A stretch of DNA of 64,000 nt from Tubulanus polymorphus. Taxonomy: Eukaryota > Nemertea > Palaeonemertea > Tubulaniformes > Tubulanidae. A program made the position numbers and the translations under genes. Below are positions 1 through 11,630 of this stretch, in pieces. The notes beneath the pieces were generated by a model that made no database searches, was not told the origin of the DNA, and worked only from the letters and a program-made list of their open reading frames with translations. The DNA lies in NCBI RefSeq assembly GCF_964204645.1, contig NC_134026.1, positions 5,828,001-5,892,000 of the forward strand, written 5' to 3'. Each line of letters opens with the position of its first letter. Position 1 is the stretch's first letter.

Positions 1-3000
1 ACCAGAATAATAAAAGCGCGCTCATTCATCACTTTAGCCCGAATTTTTATGTCTTAAACGGTATCTAGTTCGTTCGGCTTTTCATTTTGCATTTCCCCCC
101 TGAAATTCGATTAGACTTACTGGAATTCGATTAAATCGAAAAACAAGACTATAGAAATCGAGTTCGCTGCTCAATCACCCGCGCACACACGAGCTTATCG
201 GCCATTTCGTGTGAGAGAAGTTTTCTCGGTTTCGCTGGAAATACATCGGCGAATATTTGCGTCCATGTCTGTTAACTGATTCATACCATCGGCGCATGGG
301 TTGTTTTTGCGCCAACAGCGCTGCATGAATCAATTTATCAAGTCACCGGGGATGATTGGATCGAAGGAATTTCGATTTAGGACGAGGACCGTTGCAATTA
401 CAGAAATAAAGCCCGCGCATTTAACAGGCTCTGCAGTGATCAATACAATGTCCATCACTTCTCCATTCCGGCCAGAGAAAAAAACTCAAGGATATTCCGC
501 AAATAAAATGACACGTTTATTTTCGCAGTTTTTTTCAAGAAGATGTAGAATTTGATTTGATTGTATATATATATATAGACATTTGTTTAGAGAATATAGG
601 CTACTGCGACTTGTTATTCAGGTCCCGAAATACTGAAATTTCAAACCCCAGCAGCCTATGATATTTATACAATAAACATGGTTATTTCTTGTAGAAGAAG
701 AGAGAATAAAAATGGGCTCGTGATATGCAAAAATTTGTGATTCGATAATGACGGGATTATGAGAATACTATGAGAAGAATTGGTTAACATAGATCATAGT
801 TTACTCTCATTTTATCAACAAAAACTTAAAAGATTGACATATCCCAGGTTACTTTCAGCAAGTATGTAATCTGCATACTTTTACCTCCACACCTTAATAA
901 TGTAATGATAGATTACGTTTTAACCTACACTTGCCCTTATCGAACACGACTAAAGAACATCTAAGGAAAGATATGTATTGAGTGAGTATAGCTGATTTAC
1001 ATCGGTCAATGGTTCGCCAATTCGTGCTAAAAGGAATCTTTTAATATGCTTTTAATAGTGATTCTATATATCTCTACTGCTTCAATATTATCCCAAAATA
1101 TATATTATCCTAATGTTTCTAAAACTTCCTCGGCAAATAAAGAGGGATTTTCATACTAGTTTTTCGTACAGTTTCCTTACATGAAAAAATAACCTTCTTG
1201 AAAAATCGACTTATATTATCAGAGACAGTAATGATGCATTTTCTTTGTTGACTTAAAAGTGGAAATATTTTGAATATAAACCGAAACGATGGAGACCATG
1301 TGGTCTGCGAACGAGACTTCGCTATTTCCTCATCGATGTCATTAGCCTAGATATAAAATTGACTCGTCATCTGTGGTCAAATACTAGTCATTAGCCACGA
1401 GTTCCCACGCGTAATAAAAGAAAGACTCGGTGGGGTAGATGAAATAGGCATTTATTCAATTAAGAAAGATACTGCCCATAAAATGGCAATGAATGACTGC
1501 GCTTGGTAGACTCTCGAGTTGACGCAACATTTGGCAACAGACGAACGCAATTCTCTATCGTAGTGAAAGCTGGTTGGTCGTGAGCCGGCGAAAACAACCG
1601 CAGAAAATGCCAGGCAAATACACCGGAATTTGAACCGCAATTGCGTGAGAAATGTTTCCCGTAGTTTCTAATACCGGGTAACCCTGAGGTGATAATTGCC
1701 ACCCGATGGCGTTCACTATAAAATAGGACGGCAATAAACACAAAGTAATATCGGAGGTAATTTCCTCCTGAATTACCGAACACATTTGATTGGCATATTT
1801 TGTGACTCGTACGTAAAACGCTAAAGGTGAACTATGTCACGATATGTTTTTGTTTTCTGCATTCAAACAGGTCCTTAAAAATGATTCGTAAATGTGATTT
1901 GATTCGCGTCGGCACACGGTGCCGGTATCATATTTGTGCACTTATATATTCAAAGCAAAATCGCAAATCAAACAGTTTAGACCCCTACGTTATCTTGTAG
2001 TTAGGGTGCTAGAAATTTGGCTTTCACCAGTGCGAATATTCAGTCAAAATACTTAATCAGGCAGAAAGTGAGATTTTCATAATTGTTACACACCAGGACG
2101 TGTTTTGTGTGCTTCACTTTGTGTTGGATTACTAATTTTTTTCATATCACAGTTCGAAGACCAAGTATCATTTCATTCCAAAATTCCATAGATTTGTGCC
2201 TTTGATTTTCGTAATGAAATTCTAAACAATTACTTCGGTTTAGATTTGTGTCAAGTTAGACCCGAGGGCGAGGCGCTTTATCTCGTTATATCTTCTTAAG
2301 AAAATAGGAAAAGTTTTTCTATGTATTCCGTGTTAGGAGGGGGCACTTAGACGGGTTCCGATTATGGAGTGTTCTATAAATAATGCGTAATTGCTTTTAT
2401 GACATGGCACATAAGTTGACCCTTCATTTCATTTCGCCGATACTGGCGTTAGAGTAAATTACATTTGACATAGTCTATCGCCGTTCTCACATTTGACATC
2501 TGGATCACAATTCTTCGCTAATAACTGCTATGTACCACTTCATTTCAGACACACAATACGCCGTGATTGCCTCAGGAGAGAAGATTTCGCAGCAGCAGCG
2601 GCGGCAGCGGCAACGTCGAAGAAGATGCCTCTCTCTCGTTAGCATCCCGTTAGACGGCGCTGCGAACCCTCGCCGAGATATACTCTCTCGCCTGGCAACC
2701 AATCAAATACACACGCGCATTAGACTTGAAAATATATCGCAGAGTAAGACTCGTTAGGGATAACACATTGATTTTGCCTGTTACACAAGGAGGATTACCG
2801 AAAATCGCGTCGACGTTTTATGGATTATCGAGCTTTTAGTCGTTCATACATCTCTCCAGTGGCGAATGAAGCGGGCGAACTGAACGATTTACCAACATAA
2901 AACCGTGACAAGTGAAAATCTATAAAACCCACATACATACGCACGCACTAATGAACAAATGCACCGATATACAAATTATGAATTATGAAATGATCGTTAA

Positions 3001-3516
3001 TGGTTAAATGGGTTTTCGTCGGAAGCTGATGGACCTGTGGCTTTTGACTATTCGAGCGCGATAATAAATTCGGCGCGTGGACTATTAGCGGCAATAAAGG
3101 AGAGATTTTTTAGCCCACGTCCGTCGTCGTTCAGCAATCGTTGTGACACCACAGCGCGCTATAGTTAATCACCCAGTTGCAGATTGAAGTTTAGATGACG
3201 ATAAAGCCCATCTCGGGGTTTCTCCGCGGCGCCTAATATGAAGGGATTATAAACGCGCCGAACTCAATTCCGTGACAATATCCGCGAACAGAAATTCGAG
3301 AATATCAAGTGACTCAGAACAATGACAGCTCTCTTGGCTCTACAAGTTCATATTCTCCATGCTGGAAATTAGAGTCGCGATCGACTTATCACATTGATAT
3401 GAGCTTCGGATAAGTAACGTTCTCGTTGACAAGTTTGCGAGTGCGCTCGAATTGGAGTACGCCAATACGTGATCTTTCCGCCGGGAAAAATAGCATCGAA
3501 AATAACATCATCAGCG
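1..3516. other. upstream non-coding region, no gene recognised
   Basis: I see no convincing coding exon here. The short open frames at about 1450-1785 on the minus strand overlap one another in all three frames and have no recognisable domain. A CAG/CGG-rich patch lies at about 2588-2620. The last few hundred bases probably hold the promoter and 5' UTR of the LRR-Ig gene that starts at 3517, but no TATA box or transcription start can be assigned from the sequence. Confidence 0.5.
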
Positions 3517-5040
3517 ATGAACGTCGAAGCGTGGTGTCTACTTTTATTATTTCATATCAGTCACCTGATAGTTGCCGTGTCAGCTGCATGTCCTCGGGTC
3601 TGTTTCTGTAATTCGGAGTCGAAAATCATTTACTGTTCGCGCAAAAATCTGAAACACATTCCACGGGGCATCCCGAAAAACACCAAAGCGTTAAATTTGA
3701 ATGAGAACAATTTCCAGATAAGTACTCTCCGGAGGCGCAATTTCACCGCCTACCTTAACTTGGAGCAGATCTTTCTGAGCGAATGCGGAATCAGCGCCAT
3801 CGAAGTGGGCACCTTCATCGACCTAGGAAACCTACGATGGCTAGATTTGAGTAAAAACCGAATTAAAGATTTGCAGGACTTCACGTTTCGTGGATTGAGT
3901 TTGCTTCATTTGTTTTTGAACGGCAACAAAGGAATTGTCATTCACGACGATTCGTTTAATCTACTACGTACGGAGGGACTTTATCTCGAAAGATGCGGAT
4001 TAACGGAAATCACCAGTCGCCAATTGAAACCGCTAAACGGTAGCTTGAACAACCTATGGCTTGATTATAATCAGATAAAGAGATTTCGTCCGAATATTCT
4101 GGATATATTTAGTTATCTTGAACATGTGCGCGTGAACGATAACCCCTTTCATTGTAACTGTCGTCTGACGTGGTTCAAAGAATTCTACGACAAAAATCGC
4201 AAGTTGTTCGGAAGCGCGAGTACGAACCCGCGCTGCGCTACGCCTATTCGTATCAAGAATAAACATTTCGACAAACTTTCCCTCGGTGATTTTCGTTGCG
4301 AACCACCGATTTTCAATGACGTTGATATTCTATTTTCGAACAATAACGGGATAGTTAGTTGCAGCGCGATGGCCGATCCGCCGCCCACTATACAGTGGAC
4401 TAAACCGGACGGGAGAGTTAAAATATTCCCGCCGCCGGTAAGCGAGGGTTCGTTTAAAACGGACGCTATCATGAGAATATCTCACGAAGACGATGGCGTA
4501 CATTCGGGAAGTTATGTTTGCTTGGCTTCCAATTCGGCGGGAAACGTCACGCTGAAAATCAACGTTTCGTGGCCGAAAATTGAACACACGACCGTCGTTC
4601 GGTACATTGAGGCGATCGCCGAAACGCCCGATGGCGAGGAAGAATTCGGGCGCGTTACGAAACAATTAATCAATCCCGCGCTGACGACATCACCGTCTCC
4701 CCTTCCAACCACGCCACTCTCTAAGGTTATAACCGACATTTCCACCATGTACGGACCGACTTACGTAATATCAACTGATCGGACGTTCTCAATGCTCGAA
4801 CTCGTTGGTGCTATCCTCGGTACGTTTTCATTGACTGTTATCATGTGCTTAATTACGTTTTATCTCTGCTTGAAAATCCGTCGCGATCGTTCGGCTGCCG
4901 ACCACCTGCCACCGAACGTCGGTGGACTTTACGCCCTGCCGCCGAATTGCGGACAACCCGCGGCTAAGGAGAACTTGTACCTGGACACGAAAGTCGACGA
5001 CGACGATCTATATATGGGAATAAATGATGTACAAACGTGA
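3517..5040 (+). CDS. LRR-Ig single-pass transmembrane protein (Kekkon/LINGO/LRRC24-like)
   Basis: An intronless frame encodes 507 residues if started at 3517. The frame is open 16 codons further upstream, but only the Met at 3517 is followed directly by a hydrophobic signal peptide (residues 1-23). Visible domains, in order: an LRRNT cysteine cap (CPRVCFC, about 25-40), roughly five leucine-rich repeats (about 55-205), an LRRCT cap (NPFHCNC at 209-215, closing cysteines 240 and 261), one Ig domain (VSCSAMADPPPTIQW from 280, closing in SGSYVCLASNS at 330-340), a Thr/Pro/Ser-rich stalk (about 388-425), a membrane segment (about 428-452) followed by KIRRDR, and a tail of about 50 residues. The tail holds three spaced tyrosines (GLYALP, NLYLDT, DLYMGI) beside an acidic DDDD. 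Proteins built this way are cell-surface adhesion or signalling receptors, often neural. The family level is secure. The exact orthologue is not, because several LRR-Ig families share the plan. AATAAA follows at 5073-5078. Confidence 0.9.
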   Translation: MNVEAWCLLLLFHISHLIVAVSAACPRVCFCNSESKIIYCSRKNLKHIPRGIPKNTKALNLNENNFQISTLRRRNFTAYLNLEQIFLSECGISAIEVGTFIDLGNLRWLDLSKNRIKDLQDFTFRGLSLLHLFLNGNKGIVIHDDSFNLLRTEGLYLERCGLTEITSRQLKPLNGSLNNLWLDYNQIKRFRPNILDIFSYLEHVRVNDNPFHCNCRLTWFKEFYDKNRKLFGSASTNPRCATPIRIKNKHFDKLSLGDFRCEPPIFNDVDILFSNNNGIVSCSAMADPPPTIQWTKPDGRVKIFPPPVSEGSFKTDAIMRISHEDDGVHSGSYVCLASNSAGNVTLKINVSWPKIEHTTVVRYIEAIAETPDGEEEFGRVTKQLINPALTTSPSPLPTTPLSKVITDISTMYGPTYVISTDRTFSMLELVGAILGTFSLTVIMCLITFYLCLKIRRDRSAADHLPPNVGGLYALPPNCGQPAAKENLYLDTKVDDDDLYMGINDVQT

Positions 5041-5072
5041 TGAATCGAATCGAAATTGTTTTTGGATATGAA

Positions 5073-5078
5073 AATAAA
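5073..5078 (+). terminator. polyadenylation signal of LRR-Ig gene
   Basis: An AATAAA hexamer lies 33 bases after the stop codon of the LRR-Ig frame. It is the first such hexamer downstream and suggests a very short 3' UTR. Confidence 0.55.
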
Positions 5079-6698
5079 TACGTGATGTATTATATATCAG
5101 TAGAACAATCAGCTAAGTTAGTTCATTCACTATCGCGACTGTGTCTTAGCCCTAACTATACAATATGTACAACTTCGTAATCCGTTATTTAATCTAGATA
5201 ACTATATAAATTGGTTGGAGGTTTTCGGAGGACACATCTCGGTTATTAGGTGGGGTGTTTGATGTTCATGTGACAATTTTTTTGGTCCTAAATAACGTTG
5301 GGAAGGTTTTTAGCATAGTTTAAATGTGAATGATCACAAGGAGGCATTCGATTTATTACTGGAAAATCATAACTAAATGAAACAAGAAAAATACAGTTGG
5401 CAGTTAGAAGGCTGTACCTCTTAACGAACATGAACTATCATTAATATTATTGACACGTAACGTCGATGTGTTAATGTCTCCACATTAACCAACCCGTCGA
5501 AGATGGGTTTCCTGCCAGCCAAAGATATTTTGCAAAATATATTATTACAAAGATGTTTATCTATACTTAAACCAAATTAGCTTACACATTTTGGCTTTGA
5601 TACGTTTTCGCTGAAAAGTCGAATTCGTTGATCGAATGTTTTCGGTCATCCGAGGTAAATGTCAAGCAATGAAAAGATTAACGCGGTATGGTTTGACCTT
5701 TTGATTGACCTTTTCAGCAGTTATTAGCAAACGGAAACGATCTTGGAAACGTTTCTTCTTCCCAGGAAAAATGCTTTAAACGTCTGAACGATCCCGTTCC
5801 ATTTAACAGCTAAATGCATTGAGAGACTCATTTGGTGTTTTTTTTTGTCTTAACCGTTCAACTTAGAATTGTTAATTGAGATTCAGGTCGTGTAGTTTTT
5901 TAAACGACGTTTTCTTTTCCACGAGTTGATTGAATTATTTCAACTGTACGTAACATAATACCCCGTTGAGCGCCGAACGGAAAGATTGGATTACAAGCCA
6001 AGACTATAAACTATAATTTTTAGCCTCGATTCTCGATTTGTTCAAGTAGAACAATTCCAATTAAAATCTACATCGCTCCTTCCACTTGAATTGTTTTAGA
6101 TGGATTGCTATTTGATATTGTCTGCGAAAGATCGATGAATGACGACTCGCTCGTTGAAAATTTAAAGTAGTTATTAGTAACGTGGTTTCTTTCCGTGGTA
6201 TTGACACTTGGCCCGTTATTTTTTGTCAGCGCGTATCAGTCGTATATTACCGATATTGGAATTTGATGTTTGAATGCACCAGACAATCGTCGAGTTGAAC
6301 AGTAATGAACGAGACGATCAGCTGAATAGAAAAATCGTTCATCGCATGAAAATTAATGAAATGGAATGAAAAATCACGGGGCAATAACTCCTCCATTAAA
6401 CGTCGTCGCAACGCTTGACACGAGAGTTGGAACCCAATTTGACCGCTGTTTTTTTTTGATAAAGGCTTTGACCTCATTTCGATGAATTATTTAAGTGTGG
6501 TTCGCTAAGGTACATGCTTTTCATTATCAGCATCAGTAAACAGATTTGACCGCTATTTGAAATAAAGTCTCAGTTAACCACCATTCTACGGCCAATGTGA
6601 CGTACAGTGTCACGACCGTACTTAGAGGAAAAGATCGTCTTGGATACAACAATGGATGATTAATTGATAAAACCCACAGCAAGAAGAAATAACTAAGA

Positions 6699-6798
6699 GA
6701 TAGTTTAACGTTTCAACTCATTTCTATGAGCCATTTTCAAAATATCTTATCATATTTTGAAAATGGCTTATAGAATTGAGTCGAAACGTTAAACTATC
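6699..6798. repeat. near-perfect foldback (inverted repeat), 47-bp arms
   Basis: The left arm (6699-6745, starting GATAGTTTAACG) and the right arm (6752-6798, ending CGTTAAACTATC) are reverse complements with about three mismatches, separated by six bases. The inner part holds CCATTTTCAAAATAT and ATATTTTGAAAATGG. A diverged copy of the right arm occurs at about 30645-30690, so this is a dispersed foldback or MITE-like element and not a unique hairpin. Confidence 0.85.
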
Positions 6799-9700
6799 GT
6801 TTACTGTGCAGGTTACTGTGACCACTTGTCTTTGGAAACCAATGAATGATTTGTCTTATGACGGACGGTTGCTGAATCCGCTCCATATTCAAGCATGTAT
6901 TTTAAGAAGCTCTAATGCTGCGTATATAGCCAATAATTCTTTGATCAAATGGAGAAGGTTTATCTATAGTCGATAAACTATCTTGCTTGGCTCGAATGAC
7001 TGTTTAGAAGTTGAAAGACGAAACGAACGAACAACGCGATCAATTAATTTCATAACTAATTCCCTTTGCATGTATTCTTTTTCGAGCTTCATGCGTCGAA
7101 TTCCCTTCGGAGTACATTAATCAATCGACTATGCATCAGTCAACCTAGTACATATAAATCATCGAACTAATGAATCAAATTGGCTTGATCCATCTGGGAA
7201 GCCTCCGAAATGCTGGCCGTTTTATACGGGATCTCCTGGGAATATTTCTTCCTGAATTCGTGTGTCATTTTGATGCATCTTGCCTGGTCGGCGCTCGCGT
7301 GTGTTTGATGTAAGATAAACCATCCATTAAGGGTAAGACAATACCGTGGAAGAATATGCATGGTGGGCTAAGACTGAGCACGAATCGTATACGCCCGTCG
7401 TAGAACGGCGAAGATTCTAGTCTTACTGAATACCATTATTCATGATATATCATGAATAATCAGATACATAGTCGAATGAATATCAAATAATAAACACCGG
7501 TTCAAGCCGTTCAGCAGGACTTAGCGCTTAAAATTTGCTTTCTTAAGTCGTGCCATCTAATACTCTGTTTGAAACACCGAATTGTACTTTAGTAAGCATA
7601 GTTATCAAACACTATTTGGAGTAAAACATTTGCTTCTCAAACGAAACAAGACATCTAACATCAGGAATTGCAAAATATTTGGATTATTTCTCTATTGTTT
7701 TTTGGTCTGTTGTTATAACACTGGAATAGTTGCTGTCGACGAGTTTGTTCGTATCTTTTTTGAAGTCCCCCGCGAACTCTGGGGCGTGAGGGTCGGAGCA
7801 CGCACTCGAAGCATTCGCTGTATCATCACACCGTCGAAACATACCGCTACAACATTTCTAATTCATTAGATATTTTCCGATGTTAACATAGCGATCATTA
7901 TCTTACATCATTCCTCCCTGCGCGATACAGACGAGAACAATATTGATCTAATGAAACGAGCGTTTTATCACGGATTTCTCAGATAAAAAATGGATTGAAT
8001 TTTGTTATCGAACACACATACGTACGTGCGGTACATGCAGACGACAGCGCACTGACTCGGCGGGGGCCCCGGCGGCAGCACGAAAATCAGACAGCTGTTC
8101 TCCTACTCTAGTTCGGTTCGAATTACCGACTCGAAGAATGACGCAATGAAAACATTAAACCGTCCCGCGTGGTAAGCATTGAAACGCGAATAAATTCGCT
8201 CGGGGATGATTCTGCCGTCATCGCAGTTTTTCATGCCATACATATTTCATGTATGAGCTTACAATGCAACAAAACCTTTAGGGTTTTAGTAACCTGATGA
8301 TCGCGTGTCATCGTGATACATGATGATGATTTTTGCTTCGAGGAAAAATCAGAGCATATTAGCCTGACCTCAACGTGCGATCCGTGAACGACGAATATGT
8401 TTTACAGAGGCCCGGTTCAGTTCTATGATTAAGGATGAATGAAAACCTTGCAAACTTTGGTCTTAAATTTCGATATGGGGGGGCTGGCAACGGATCCTTT
8501 TACGGATCTTCTAAGAATTTGATTAACATGCAACAAAGTATTGCAGCAAACTTGAACATCGCTATAGCAAAAAGTTCAGCAAAATACATTTTTGTTTCAG
8601 CAAGTTTTTTAGTCTCAAAAAAAGATGATGGATTGTATATACACCTATGTATGAGATTTCATCGCGACTAAAGGAGGAATATAATTGCTTTGTGTATTTA
8701 AGAAGGCAACATAAGTCATCAATAATCCGATGGAAATAGCAGATAAGATGACACGTACTAAATTGACAAAGAACACAGACTCAGGAGCTACTAGAAACGT
8801 GTAAATAGAAAAGCGTAAAAAGACTCTTTTCGTAGCATTAGTACATGATGCCGTACAACAGGCTTGAAATGGTATTGATCATAACACTAAAGACATTATG
8901 CGCATTAGATTTCGGTTACCTTTGCAACGGGGCTCATATAAATCGTTTTGAGCTTAATTTGGCACCTAATTAACTGTGTATTTTTCTACTGGTAGCTCAT
9001 GGTGGTCCGCACAAATCAGCAACGATTGATTCAGTTTTAAAAGGTATTCGTGTAATGATTTGCGTTACAGGCTGTTGTTTTTACCGATGCCATGTTAGAC
9101 ACGTTTGGCATTGCCCGGGCAACGGTTTCTTCCGGTGGCGTTATTTCTCCCTGTCGCCAGCGAATCATGCAGAAATAAAATTGACGAGCTACGAGCCTAT
9201 AATCCCTCGACACTGCTAGTTCATGTCGCTGTCACAATTTTAATTACATTAATTGCTCTCAGTTATCAGTCAATCACAGCTCCTTTCAACCGATAACTGT
9301 GGCTAAAAACTGTCTACACCAACACTTTCTAATTACCATACGCGTTTCAAAGCGTATCCTTCACTGAATCCCACCATCATTTGCATCGATGCAACGTCGT
9401 CACACCGATATGACTCCATAGAACGATCCTCGGGGTTTTAATCATGGCGAAGCTAGACCAGAAAAGTGGGAGGGGATTGCTATCACGAAAACGACTTCTT
9501 CGCAATCCGTTCTTCTGTTTCATTCTTTTCAACTCTATCCTTTCAAATTGTTTGTAATGCCGCATTTCTTCGAGGTAAAAAGTTGCAAAATCGTACTTTT
9601 TACTCATTTTCCCGATACGTTCGAGAATTCCTGGTTATAAGATTGACAGATCGAGGCTTATATTATGAATAGATACGATGATTATTCGACATGGACGATG

Positions 9701-10564
9701 GACCGGGGTATTATGTAGTCTGTGCCGACCATATGAGACCAGCGATAGGATTTTCTATCATTTTTTTTCTGATTAACTCCAGATGGAAATATGAAGACAA
9801 GGATATACCGTTTATTAGCTAGATACACACAATGGATGTCGTCTGGTTGGCGTGATGAGCTGAATCATCGACGGACAATCATCTTTGAGATGATATTCAC
9901 TCTCTTGTACCGGTAAGGCTTCTCGTGGAGTGTCACGTTCGGTGAATTATACGTCGAGCAACACGAGACGCACCTGTACGGAAGTGACGCCCTTAAACGC
10001 CACAGGTCATGCGAACAACAAACAACGAGAGGTGGTTAGAATCGTAAAAAAATACAAATAAGTCCGTTATAGGATATCATCATAACTGATCCCTTCCATG
10101 GCCGTGCGTAAGTGTTATTTACCTACCTCGAGTGACGTCACGATGAATACCGTGATGCTACGTACGTATATGAATGAAATAGACAAGGAACTTTAAAAGT
10201 GCACTTCATTTATAACAACAAAAAACAATTTCTAAAACCCCGAGAAGTGGAAAGAGAAAACCGACAATATCAGGAAACCTTTGATATTACCTTTTGAAAG
10301 CAACAGACTTCATCTTTGTAAATATATTTTTGAGTATATACGATGCGCTTAGAAAATGAAATAGACACAGATAAAACGACTGCAGATATCATTGACAAAT
10401 CCTTTGTAACCTCTGGAGAGGTACATAACGGTCACATAAACCAGGCCATTTTCTAGATTTGTCTGGGATATTAATTGCAATTCACCGCAGACCTCATTTA
10501 TTTGATCTTCTATAAGTTCCATAATCCGCATTCTACGTTTGGGAGTTGCCGGTTTCTGTCAGAT

Positions 10565-10765
10565 AACCGAAACTTCGCGTGTCAAGTTGTATGACATTTC
10601 CCTCGGTGTCGCCTCAACACGATCCTACGACCAAAGAATTTATTTGGAAATGTTTCTGGAAGAGATATTTTTGGATAGCTTATACAACGACGCCGTCGAA
10701 GGCATTATACATCACTCGGAATCAATGCAAAAAGACAGTTTAGATAGAGCACTCGTGGATGAATA
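10565..10765 (+). other. possible terminal coding exon, unidentified
   Basis: After a pyrimidine-rich acceptor-like tract ending TCTGTCAG, an open frame of 66 codons runs to TAA at about 10763-10765. Its product has a strongly amphipathic, helix-like middle (MFLEEIFLDSLYNDAVEG) and coding-like codon choice, which the surrounding DNA lacks. No upstream exon with a matching phase was identified and the family is not recognised. It could be the last exon of a plus-strand gene, a decayed gene fragment, or chance. Confidence 0.2.
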
Positions 10766-11367
10766 AACTAGTCGATCAATTCATAACTTTTTTCTAAGCG
10801 TATTCGGTCTGTGGTAAATTGTCTGTAACTTTACTATTTGGCAGAATTATTACAAGCCACGAACCATGTCATATCCATGACCCGTTTATGCAAACAATTG
10901 CACCCAGAGCGAATTTCTTTTTTTTTGTCGCCGAATTACATTCGGCATGTTCCGTACGACGAACAAAAAGATACGTCTTATCAGCGAAACAAAATGTGCC
11001 TTTTTCGCGGCTTCTATTTTCTCTGTTTATTTTCTATTAACGTCGACGGCGTAAATAACGGATAAAATGTATCCAATTGGTGGAACCATATCCCAACACA
11101 ATCAGGCAAACACTTGAAGAGTTGTCAGTTCGGAATAGGTTGCTGAATGGGCTATCAATAATCTAGAGATATACGGGATGAGGGAATTGTATTTATGAGC
11201 GATGTTCTCTAACGAATTCTCGCTGTCTACGCGTTACATGACTAATGATGTAACTGCTAGGTTAGCGCAGTTGTTCATATCGTTATGCTCAGACTAAGGC
11301 CAGGCATCGCGTTAACCTAGCATCTACTGATCCATACGATACGATCTGGTATAGATGGACCTTTATT

Positions 11368-11630
11368 CAGGGGTGGGTCCGAGAGGAGGGTGCAGGGGGT
11401 GCACACCCACTAAACATATCAAGTTGCCCTGAAATTTAAATTTTACGGGAAAATGAAAAATACTAAACTGATACCTAATTAGTTTAAATTCATAAGCTTG
11501 TTTTCTGTTGTATTCCCAAAAAAATGAGTTGATATTTTGCGATGAGCTTTCTTTCGGGGTGCCCTTTTAAAAGATATAATATGCCCCATTTTGGGGGTGC
11601 ACCCCTCCCTAAATCAGACCCAAGAACCGC
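11368..11630. mobile_element. MITE-like element with GGGTCC...GGACCC-type ends (copy 1)
   Basis: The left end reads GGGTGGGTCCGAGAGGAGG followed by GTGCAGGGGGTGCAC. The right end reads GGGGGTGCACCCCTCCC followed by AAATCAGACCC, which is roughly its reverse complement. The interior shares CTGATACCTAATTAGTTTAA and GAGCTTTCTTTCGGGGTGCC with a second copy at 31054-31260. There is no coding capacity, so this is a non-autonomous element of about 260 bp. Exact ends and target-site duplication cannot be fixed by eye. Confidence 0.75.

Noticed and set aside
1452-1785. Three overlapping minus-strand frames, one with a signal-peptide-like start
   Set aside because: All three frames are open over the same stretch, none has a domain, splice context or poly(A) signal, so a chance open region is the simplest reading.
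7582-7869. 95-codon plus-strand frame in the gene-poor region
   Set aside because: No domain, no splice partner and mixed composition; insufficient evidence for a gene.
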